Assembly: GCA_011620825.1 (NCBI GenBank)
Contig: WOYN01000106.1
Span: 1 to 6,386, forward strand
From: Candidatus Methanomethylophilaceae archaeon
GTDB taxonomy: Archaea > Thermoplasmatota > Thermoplasmata > Methanomassiliicoccales > Methanomethylophilaceae
Direction: 5' to 3'
DNA length: 6,386 bases
How positions within the stretch are numbered: the first letter of the stretch is position 1; each line of letters starts with the position of its first letter. Shown piece by piece: positions 1 to 5,619 of the stretch. The position numbers were made by a program, and so were the translations under genes. The notes beneath the pieces are model-generated. The model saw only the letters and a list, made by a program, of their open reading frames with translations, ran no database searches and was not told the DNA's origin.

Positions 1-32
1 AGTCTATGCTTCCCAACGGAGGAATGAGATGA
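1..32 (+). CDS. 3' end of an unidentified upstream gene (partial)
   Basis: A reading frame is open from the left edge (first full codon at 3) and ends at TGA 30-32. Its visible C-terminus reads SMLPNGGMR. The stop overlaps the mmp3 start as ATGA (29-32), the same coupling seen at the mmp3/mmp6 and mmp5/mmp15 junctions, which is the main reason to think this frame is a real gene end. Nine residues are too few to identify the product. In many methanogens an mcrC-like gene lies next to mmp3, so that is a reasonable guess, but nothing in these residues proves it. The frame could also be open by chance. Confidence 0.4.
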   Translation, partial: SMLPNGGMR

Positions 33-1543
33 AGATAACTGTCAACGGTGTACCTAAGACGCTGAAGGCCGGAGCCACGCTAAAGGACGCTGTGACCGGC
101 GAGCAATATTACGAAGGGGCGCTGGTGGCGGTGCACCTGTCGGTGGAGACGATCACAAGGAAGACCAACGATTTCGAACTTACCACGCCCAGAGGGAAAA
201 TGGTCCTTCATCTCGACGACGGCTCCGATGCTGAAAAATGGAGATCGATGATCAGCACCGTGGAAGGAGTGACCGCAAGGTGGGTCACCCGCAAGATCGT
301 TGCGTTTGGAGCATTTCCTTCAGATTTAAAGTCAGACCCGGCCGACCGCCTTTACCGCAAGTTCGACTGCTTCTTCTCGCTGGGAGGCGGCGACAATCAG
401 ACCACCTACATAATGGTCGCCAGGAACGATCACAGGGAGTCATATGGTGCAGGGGCGGGACGCATAGGGCGCATAACTGTCGGAAGGCACCTTATAGACG
501 AACTGCGCGAGGGAGAAGGGATCAGCGAGATACGTCCGGTAATATCGGAGGTGAGCACGGAGAACGTCGATGTGACGTCGGACATGTCATATCCGATGGC
601 CGAAGGATACTCGGTGGACACCAACGTGCTGATAAAATTGGACCCGGAGTCCCCGATAGCCGCCGAACACATACTCATCACGGCCTCGGACCTGAACCTG
701 GAGGTCACTGATCCGACGGGCAGTTTCATCGCAAGCTCCGAGGACCTGGACGCCGACTTAAAACCCGAGAAGGCGGCTGTGAGGGGGACGGGCGCCGTAA
801 CGGTAAGGAACGAAGGTACCGGGAAGGGCAGGATATATATTTATAAAGACAAGAGGCAGATCGTCCAGTCCCATAGCTCGGCGGGCAAGGTCGAGCGTGG
901 GCTGGCAATGGTCTCGATGGCTAAAAAGGGTGACAGGATATCCGTGGTCACCGAACCTCCAAGGATGCTTTCGGTCGGAATGACCCAGAAAGCCGGCGGA
1001 GACTTTCTTTCCAAGGCAGGTATAGAACAGATCAGGAAGGGTGATACTTCGGACGGAGCGATAATAGTCGAACAGACCCCTGAGCGTACCGTCGAAGCTA
1101 TGAAGGCCGGGGTCGTCGAAACCTTCGCAGTACCCCGCGACAGAATATATAGGGTCGAGATCACCGCCAAGGACCAAAAAACGTCCTATTACTTTAGAAA
1201 GGTCACCGGCCTGAGCCACAAGCCGATAGGGACCATGAAGGTCCAGTTCACCTACGAGGGGGCTTCGATGATGACCTTCTACGGGGACGAGGTGAGGGGC
1301 AAGTTCCTCCATCCCCAGGAGCTTTTCAAGAAGGTCAAGCGCGGGGACATCGGAGTTACTAACCAGGCCCGCCCCTACTGCGGGCTGATGGGCATAAGGC
1401 TGCAGGACAGCAAGGAATACGGGCCCACCGGCGAGGAGCCGTACGGGACGAACATTATCGGCAGGTTCGCCGATGACCTCAACAGGCTCCTCGCGGAAGC
1501 GGAGGAGGACAAGGTCATATACATAACGGAGGAGAAGATATGA
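29..1543 (+). CDS. mmp3: Methanogenesis marker protein 3 (UPF0288, cyclophilin-like)
   Basis: The product has 504 residues, the usual size for the Mmp3 family. Mmp3 is reported as a subunit of the cytoplasmic ATP-dependent MCR activation complex (component A3a), which brings F430 nickel to Ni(I). The start ATG at 29 follows GGAGG at 18-22 with a 6-nt spacer. The N-terminus (about 1-40) has the MKITVNG...GATLKDA pattern of ThiS/MoaD-like beta-grasp domains. A central region follows, then a segment with IIVEQTPERT (345-354). The C-terminal third (about 370-504) resembles the cyclophilin-like part of the family, with SYYFRKVTGL (386-395), IGVTNQARPYCG and GPTGEEPYGTNIIGR (465-479). COG annotation calls the family a predicted peptidyl-prolyl isomerase; that activity is not demonstrated. 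Only two cysteines are present (C114, C451), so it is unlikely to bind an Fe-S cluster alone. There is no signal peptide or membrane segment. The gene is coupled to mmp6 through ATGA. Confidence 0.95.
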   Translation: MKITVNGVPKTLKAGATLKDAVTGEQYYEGALVAVHLSVETITRKTNDFELTTPRGKMVLHLDDGSDAEKWRSMISTVEGVTARWVTRKIVAFGAFPSDLKSDPADRLYRKFDCFFSLGGGDNQTTYIMVARNDHRESYGAGAGRIGRITVGRHLIDELREGEGISEIRPVISEVSTENVDVTSDMSYPMAEGYSVDTNVLIKLDPESPIAAEHILITASDLNLEVTDPTGSFIASSEDLDADLKPEKAAVRGTGAVTVRNEGTGKGRIYIYKDKRQIVQSHSSAGKVERGLAMVSMAKKGDRISVVTEPPRMLSVGMTQKAGGDFLSKAGIEQIRKGDTSDGAIIVEQTPERTVEAMKAGVVETFAVPRDRIYRVEITAKDQKTSYYFRKVTGLSHKPIGTMKVQFTYEGASMMTFYGDEVRGKFLHPQELFKKVKRGDIGVTNQARPYCGLMGIRLQDSKEYGPTGEEPYGTNIIGRFADDLNRLLAEAEEDKVIYITEEKI

Positions 1544-1956
1544 GCGAGGAAAGAGAGACCAGGCTGCTTATGATTTCGCCGAACTCCATGCTTACGCCCG
1601 ACCAGCTTGTCCGTTCGATACACGCGATGAACAAAGAGGTCAAGGTCAAAGAGACATGCTATGGCTGCCTTGTCGAGGGCAGAAGGGACATCGTGAAGGA
1701 AGTATTGTGCCAGGTACGCAAGAAATACACCAATGAGGTCTTCTCCAAACGCAGGGCATATCCGGCAGGAGACCCGAGGAGATGCCGTGCCCAGCATGGT
1801 ACAAGGCCCGGATACTGCCAGCTGGAGGCTGAATGGGCGTTGCTTTCCAATGTGCAGTATGGTCTGGAATGCGCCGACAGAGGCGAGACCGTCGAACAGA
1901 CCCCGGTGAAGGGGCCTTTTTCGGTGAGAGATTTCAAAAGAATTTGTGAGGAGTAA
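1540..1956 (+). CDS. mmp6: Methanogenesis marker protein 6
   Basis: This small soluble protein of 138 residues matches the Mmp6 family in length and in the ETCYGCLVEG (38-47) and RRAYPAGDPRRCRAQHGTRP (71-90) segments. No biochemical function is established for the family. It is strictly associated with MCR-bearing archaea, so a role in MCR maturation, activation or F430 handling is inferred from context. The protein is cysteine-rich for its size (C40, C43, C57, C82, C93, C111, C136), including a CxxC at 40-43, so metal or Fe-S binding, or thiol chemistry, is possible. The start ATG at 1540 overlaps the mmp3 stop as ATGA and follows GGAGGAG at 1528-1534, which supports the start and translational coupling. 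Residues 118-122 (VEQTP) repeat a motif in the upstream Mmp3 (347-351). The gene ends at TAA 1954-1956, two bases before mmp5. Confidence 0.94.
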   Translation: MSEERETRLLMISPNSMLTPDQLVRSIHAMNKEVKVKETCYGCLVEGRRDIVKEVLCQVRKKYTNEVFSKRRAYPAGDPRRCRAQHGTRPGYCQLEAEWALLSNVQYGLECADRGETVEQTPVKGPFSVRDFKRICEE

Positions 1957-1958
1957 CG

Positions 1959-2396
1959 ATGAAAGTGTTCATAGACCCGCCGAACAGTCTGGTACTGTTC
2001 GATATTGTAGAGAGATTCGGCCATGAGCCGCTGAGTGCCATGGCCGCCATCCAGGAGAAGATCGACAACCTGGAGATTGATATGCCTCCGATGAACATGA
2101 CCCTGGACGACGTGGTCAGGGGCCTAAAGTACGCAGGTGTCGAAGTCCCATCGGGGATCAGGGGCAGGCTGGCGATGTGGGGGCCCATGATCGAGGAGGC
2201 GGACGCGGCCATCATAATGGATGATGCACCGTACAGCTTCGGATGCGTCGGATGCGAGCGATCCAACGAGATGTTGAAATATCTGATTAAAAAGCGGAAC
2301 ATACCGATACTTCACGTGGTGTATCCCTCCGACGAGGAGGACGCCAAGAACTTTGTCATCAGTGCCAAGGAATTTCTGGAGGGGCTAAGTAAATGA
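1959..2396 (+). CDS. mmp5: Methanogenesis marker protein 5
   Basis: The product of 145 residues has the family's N-terminal [22 protein letters not shown] and the diagnostic SFGCVGCER motif (93-101) with a CxxC at C96 and C99. The middle ([20 protein letters not shown], 75-94) leads into this motif, and alternating hydrophobic strands suggest a Rossmann-like alpha/beta fold, which is an inference. No activity is known for Mmp5; it is a soluble protein tied to methanogenesis by its distribution. The CxxC could ligate a metal or Fe-S cluster in a dimer or act as a redox dithiol. The start at 1959 follows GAGGAG (1948-1953), which overlaps the end of mmp6, with a 2-nt gap between genes. The stop TGA at 2394-2396 overlaps the mmp15 ATG (ATGA, 2393-2396), showing tight coupling. 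No alternative start fits better. Confidence 0.94.
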   Translation: MKVFIDPPNSLVLFDIVERFGHEPLSAMAAIQEKIDNLEIDMPPMNMTLDDVVRGLKYAGVEVPSGIRGRLAMWGPMIEEADAAIIMDDAPYSFGCVGCERSNEMLKYLIKKRNIPILHVVYPSDEEDAKNFVISAKEFLEGLSK

Positions 2397-3616
2397 CGAT
2401 AAAGATCGCAGAGCTGTCGTGTGGGACAGAATACAGCAGCGTGCAGCACGAGATCGAGAAGGCCGCCCTGTCAGTAGGCGCGAAGATGGTCTACCCGGAT
2501 GTAAGCGCGGACGACGTGGACGATGCGGTCAAACGCTTCGGGTTCAACCCCCGTTCAAACCAGCTTAAGTTGATGATCGCAAGGGCAACCTCGCTGGCTG
2601 ACGGAAAGTACGATGCGGACGCGGTGTTCATATGCACCTGTTTCAGGTGCGCCGAGGCCGCGTTGGTCAGAAACGAGCTGAGGAGATTTATACAGGACAA
2701 CACGAATCTTCCAGTAGTCACATACTCTTTCACGGAGAGGCTGAAGGCTCCTCAGATGCTCACAAGGATGGAGGCGCTCGTCACCATCGTTTCGAGGAAA
2801 GAATTGCTGGCAAGAGAGAGGCAGACAGGACTGACCGCGGGCTTGGATTCCGGTTCGAGCACCACCAAGGCCGTCATCATGCAGGACAACAAGATAATCG
2901 GAAAGGCCTGGACAACGTCAGGGAATGTCATCGAGTCCGCAGACCAGGTGCTTATGGAAGCGATGAAGCAGGCGGGAATAGAGCTCAAGGACCTGGAGGC
3001 GATAGGGACCACAGGTTACGGACGCTACACTCTGGGGAAGCACTACAATGCCAAGCTGGTACAGGAAGAGCTGACCGTCAACTCGAAGGGCGCGGTCTGG
3101 TTGGCCAACAAGCAGAGGGGAGAGGCGACGATCCTAGACATCGGAGGCATGGACAACAAAGCGATCACAGTCCGCGACGGGGTCCCGGATAATTTCACTA
3201 TGGGAGGCATATGCGCCGGTGCATCCGGACGTTTCCTGGAGATGACGGCCAAGAGGATGAAAGTGGACATCGAGGACCTTGGCCCTCTTGCGATGAAGGG
3301 AGACTGGAGGAACGCCAAGATGAACTCCTACTGCTCGATCTTCGGAATCCAAGACCTGGTCACGCAGCTCGGAGAAGGGAAGACATTCGAGGACGTAGCG
3401 GCCGCGGCGTGTCATTCCGTCGCAGAGCAGGTATACGAACAGCAACTTCAGGAGATCGATATAAGGCATCCGATCATCCAGGTAGGCGGCACGTCGCTCA
3501 TTTCCGGCTTGGTAAAAGCGGTCGGGGAAATACTCGGCGAGTTGCCGATAGTCCCGCCGGACTCCCAGTATATCGGGGCGGTCGGGGGAGCATTACTGAG
3601 CTCCGGATTCCTGTGA
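2393..3616 (+). CDS. mmp15: Methanogenesis marker protein 15, HgdC/BadF-type ATPase
   Basis: This 407-residue protein has two parts. Residues about 1-145 form an N-terminal domain with C10 (ELSCGTEYS) and a cluster C81, C83, C86 ([10 protein letters not shown]). Residues about 148-407 form an ASKHA-fold ATPase of the BadF/BadG/BcrA/HgdC family: phosphate-binding [10 protein letters not shown] (150-159), GTTGYGR (205-211), DIGGMDNK (249-256), VGGTS (364-368) and IGAVGGALL (394-402). The two cysteines that hold the inter-subunit [4Fe-4S] cluster in HgdC dimers are matched by C274 (GGICAGASG) and C314 (NSYCSIFG), 40 residues apart. HgdC-type activators use ATP to deliver a low-potential electron. 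No dehydratase partner is nearby, so a role in reducing something in MCR activation or cofactor assembly is inferred. Published A3a compositions, as far as I recall, do not list it. The start overlaps the mmp5 stop (ATGA) after GGAGGGG at 2378-2384. Soluble and cytoplasmic. Confidence 0.95.
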   Translation: MTIKIAELSCGTEYSSVQHEIEKAALSVGAKMVYPDVSADDVDDAVKRFGFNPRSNQLKLMIARATSLADGKYDADAVFICTCFRCAEAALVRNELRRFIQDNTNLPVVTYSFTERLKAPQMLTRMEALVTIVSRKELLARERQTGLTAGLDSGSSTTKAVIMQDNKIIGKAWTTSGNVIESADQVLMEAMKQAGIELKDLEAIGTTGYGRYTLGKHYNAKLVQEELTVNSKGAVWLANKQRGEATILDIGGMDNKAITVRDGVPDNFTMGGICAGASGRFLEMTAKRMKVDIEDLGPLAMKGDWRNAKMNSYCSIFGIQDLVTQLGEGKTFEDVAAAACHSVAEQVYEQQLQEIDIRHPIIQVGGTSLISGLVKAVGEILGELPIVPPDSQYIGAVGGALLSSGFL

Positions 3617-3625
3617 GGTAAAGAA

Positions 3626-4192
3626 ATGGACATCACGGTTCACGGATCGGACCCGTTCGGGAACGAGGGGTACAAGGTACTTTTCGGGAATATCATGAAC
3701 GACCTGGGTGAGGCTCTGGCAATAGAGAAGGCAGAGCTCGTGCTCAAAGCAGAGATACCGTTGTTCATATTCTCCGTCAGGTTGCGCGCCGAGCCCGTCA
3801 GCAAAACGATAGCGGACGTCAGCAGCCTTCGCGAGGAAGGGTCTGGAGTTTACATAACGATAACGGACGAGCGCTATGCGCCGGAGATACTCAAGGCGAT
3901 GTGGTCAAAGTATGGCCGGAACAGCGTTGACCAACAGACACGTTTTGACATGTCAGTGTCGAACGCGGACCTCGAGACCGTCAGCAAGACGGTGGTCGCA
4001 TCCGGCGAGGAAGTCGTCAAGGAGATTATAGGTGCGGTATGGAGGTCCATGCCCGAAGGCATCAGAGTACGCCACGTTTTCATTACCGGGACCGTTATAA
4101 CGGTAGTCGCGACGGAGGAGATTATGAAGCCCGAGTACATGAAGGAAGGGGCCGAGGTCCACATAGCGATGGGAGGGTCCGCAGATGTTTGA
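3626..4192 (+). CDS. mmp17: Methanogenesis marker protein 17
   Basis: The product has 188 residues, normal for Mmp17, with the typical start ITVHGSDPFGNEGYKVLFG and the segment AEIPLFIFSVRLR near residues 43-55. Mmp17 is reported as a subunit of the ATP-dependent MCR activation complex (A3a) with McrC, Mmp3, Mmp7 and AtwA. Its own chemistry is unknown and it probably has a structural or docking role. The translation contains no cysteine at all, so any metal cluster it touches must be held by partner subunits or by non-cysteine residues. The start ATG at 3626 follows GAGGT (3615-3619), which overlaps the mmp15 TGA at 3614-3616; the gap between genes is 9 nt. The 3' end overlaps mmp7 by 8 nt, the only junction of that kind here, fitting co-production with its complex partner. 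No membrane segment or signal peptide is seen. Confidence 0.94.
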   Translation: MDITVHGSDPFGNEGYKVLFGNIMNDLGEALAIEKAELVLKAEIPLFIFSVRLRAEPVSKTIADVSSLREEGSGVYITITDERYAPEILKAMWSKYGRNSVDQQTRFDMSVSNADLETVSKTVVASGEEVVKEIIGAVWRSMPEGIRVRHVFITGTVITVVATEEIMKPEYMKEGAEVHIAMGGSADV

Positions 4193-5126
4193 AGTGATAA
4201 TGTACGACGGCGGTGTTTACCGTTCAGATGAACTTTTCGAGATGATAGAGGACGTGGGCGGAGCGGTCCTCCAGAAGATCAGAAGCTCCCAGATGCTTAC
4301 GGTGACCATGTCCATTCCCAGCGAAGATAAGGAGACGGTCTCCGCACTCTGCAAGGAGATCGGCGGGGAGGTAAAGGAGGTTCCGCTCGCGGGGACAGAG
4401 ATAGCGGTAGTGGGTCCCACGCTGGGGCGGCATCACATGCCCCATCCGATATGCGACATAGCAGAAGCGCTCAGGAGGAAGGGCGCGCTTTCGATCGTGA
4501 TGGGCCTGGCCAGGGGAAGGGGAAAGCAAACAGCTCAGATATCTGCGTCCGAGGTCGGCATCATCAACGAGTATGATGCGGCGATACTTTGTTTCGGCAA
4601 TTTCAAATCCTGCATAGAGGCGAAAGCGGAGCTCATGAAGGACATCAGGATACCGCTGATCCTCGTGTGCGGTCCCAGACCAGAGGGACTGGAGGACTAC
4701 TGTGAAGGTATAATTCCAGGCGTGGGGAGGAAATCTGAGAGGATGAGATCTTCAGAGGAGAGGAATAAGCTCGAAGAGATCGTCTCCATGACCGGGGAGG
4801 TTCTGAAGGACAAGAGGAAGAGGATGTCCGAGGACCCCCTGTTTGTCCATCCGTCGGAAGTGAAGCAGGTACTCGAGAATTATCCGCCGATAGATATGTG
4901 TCTCAGGCCATCCCCGATAGTTCTTCATATGGACGGTCTCAGGGCGAAAATTCCTTACGACGAGAACATAGAGGCGGTCAGCAATATAATGGTCTACGAC
5001 CGCAGGCTGGGAGATATTGCCAAGATAACCGAGTCGAAGCTAGACCGCAGCAGCATGCTGATCAAGATCAAGACGGGCTCGGAGGTAGAGTACGACGATG
5101 CCCGGAACGCAGCAAAGAAACCGTAA
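4185..5126 (+). CDS. mmp7: Methanogenesis marker protein 7
   Basis: The 313-residue product is full-length for Mmp7. Recognisable family blocks are VVGPTLGRHHMPHPICDIAE (75-94), ILCFGNFKSCIEAK (134-147), VCGPRPEG (161-168) and PGVGRKSERMRSSEE (178-192), with a C-terminal region ending near TGSEVEYDD. Mmp7 is a reported subunit of the MCR activation complex, which is described as carrying complex nitrogenase-like iron-sulfur clusters. Seven cysteines (C56, C90, C136, C143, C162, C173, C239) and the HH pair at 83-84 make this the best cluster-ligand candidate among the A3a subunits encoded here; the exact ligands cannot be assigned from sequence. The start at 4185 lies inside the mmp17 3' end (8-nt overlap) and follows GGGAGGG at 4171-4177. 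The last 29 nt are shared with the downstream nuclease gene. The protein is soluble. Confidence 0.95.
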   Translation: MFEVIMYDGGVYRSDELFEMIEDVGGAVLQKIRSSQMLTVTMSIPSEDKETVSALCKEIGGEVKEVPLAGTEIAVVGPTLGRHHMPHPICDIAEALRRKGALSIVMGLARGRGKQTAQISASEVGIINEYDAAILCFGNFKSCIEAKAELMKDIRIPLILVCGPRPEGLEDYCEGIIPGVGRKSERMRSSEERNKLEEIVSMTGEVLKDKRKRMSEDPLFVHPSEVKQVLENYPPIDMCLRPSPIVLHMDGLRAKIPYDENIEAVSNIMVYDRRLGDIAKITESKLDRSSMLIKIKTGSEVEYDDARNAAKKP

Positions 5127-5529
5127 AGGCACATATGTCCTTTTCATGGTCCTCCCAGAGGACGTGGAACTCGACGTGGGATCGCTGGGCAGAATATGCC
5201 TCGAGGCCGGCGGTTATTGTTATGTCGGAAGCGCCATGAACGGCCTGGACCAACGTGTACGCAGGCACCTCTCCCATGAAAAAAACATACGCTGGCACAT
5301 TGATTATATCACATCTTTGGCGATAAATATGGAAGCATACTCCTCCGAATGCCCCCGGGCTGTTCCAGAGTGCAAGATTGCCGAGGCCGCCGCACTACTG
5401 GGGTTCCAGCCGACCGTCAGGGGTTTCGGCTCCTCGGATTGTCGCTGTTATTCCCATCTTTTATCAGTGCCAGATGGCGGAAAGATGTTGCTGGTCGCAA
5501 GTCTTGGAATGAACGCACTGGAGCTCTGA
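5098..5529 (+). CDS. DUF123 / Uri-type GIY-YIG-like endonuclease
   Basis: The 143-residue product matches the DUF123 family (COG1833, Uri superfamily), a compact variant of the GIY-YIG nuclease fold. Visible motifs are GTYVLFM (11-17, the GIY strand), YCYVGSAMNG (40-49, the YIG strand), RVRRHL (53-58) with the catalytic-type arginine, WHIDYI (66-71), a candidate metal-binding glutamate E91 in PECKIAEA, and the DUF123-specific FGSSDCRCYSHL (110-121). The active-site residues look intact. Members are predicted DNA nucleases found in many archaea; the physiological substrate is not known. The ATG at 5098 gives the full domain and follows GGAGGT at 5081-5086, an 11-nt spacer that is slightly long. 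The gene overlaps the mmp7 3' end by 29 nt in another frame, so it is probably the last gene of the mmp operon by position, with no evident functional link to MCR. Confidence 0.88.
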   Translation: MPGTQQRNRKGTYVLFMVLPEDVELDVGSLGRICLEAGGYCYVGSAMNGLDQRVRRHLSHEKNIRWHIDYITSLAINMEAYSSECPRAVPECKIAEAAALLGFQPTVRGFGSSDCRCYSHLLSVPDGGKMLLVASLGMNALEL

Positions 5530-5555
5530 CCCGCGTGCGCCCGCGAGTGGTAATC

Positions 5556-5564
5556 CTTATAATG
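5556..5564 (+). promoter_or_regulatory. Candidate archaeal TATA box upstream of the GlcD-like gene
   Basis: CTTATAATG is the most AT-rich element in the 90-nt gap between the nuclease gene and the FAD oxidase gene. Taking the usual archaeal spacing, transcription would start near 5583-5590, leaving a leader of about 30 nt that contains the GGAGGG ribosome binding site at 5609-5614. No clear purine-rich BRE is seen directly upstream, so the match is moderate. It is the only gap between genes in the window long enough for a promoter, which supports a separate transcription unit beginning here. Confidence 0.5.
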
Positions 5565-5619
5565 TATCAGGGTCTTCAGACTTACAATCAGTCCGCATAC
5601 CATAACGTGGAGGGAACAA

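Larger units (their letters stand above)
29..5529 (+). other. Predicted translationally coupled mmp3-6-5-15-17-7-nuclease operon
   Basis: Seven genes lie on one strand with junctions of -4 (mmp3/mmp6), +2 (mmp6/mmp5), -4 (mmp5/mmp15), +9 (mmp15/mmp17), -8 (mmp17/mmp7) and -29 nt (mmp7/nuclease). Each has its own purine-rich ribosome binding site placed inside or across the end of the preceding gene. No gap could house a promoter, so a single transcript entering from upstream of the window is the simplest reading. No U-rich archaeal terminator is obvious after 5529, so some read-through into the GlcD-like gene is possible. The operon boundary at the left lies outside the window. Confidence 0.85.

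Noticed and set aside
758..1312. Long minus-strand open frame (184 codons) inside mmp3
   Set aside because: It lies wholly opposite a confidently assigned gene, has no recognisable motif, and its His/Pro/Arg-rich composition is typical of an antisense shadow.
1375..1797. Minus-strand open frame (140 codons) across the mmp3/mmp6 junction
   Set aside because: It is opposite conserved segments of both genes; no ribosome binding site or family resemblance is seen.
2632..3192. Plus-strand alternative frame (186 codons) within mmp15
   Set aside because: It is rich in Arg, Gly and His with no domain, and overlaps the HgdC-like motifs of mmp15, which are clearly coding in the other frame.
4898..5239. 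Plus-strand alternative frame (113 codons) across the mmp7/nuclease junction
   Set aside because: It competes with recognisable family sequence in the two real frames and shows low-complexity Arg/Gln/Ser composition.
5528..5550. GC-rich near-palindrome after the nuclease stop, considered as a terminator
   Set aside because: The stem is about four base pairs (CGCG...CGCG) and no T-run follows, so neither a bacterial-type nor a U-rich archaeal terminator is supported.
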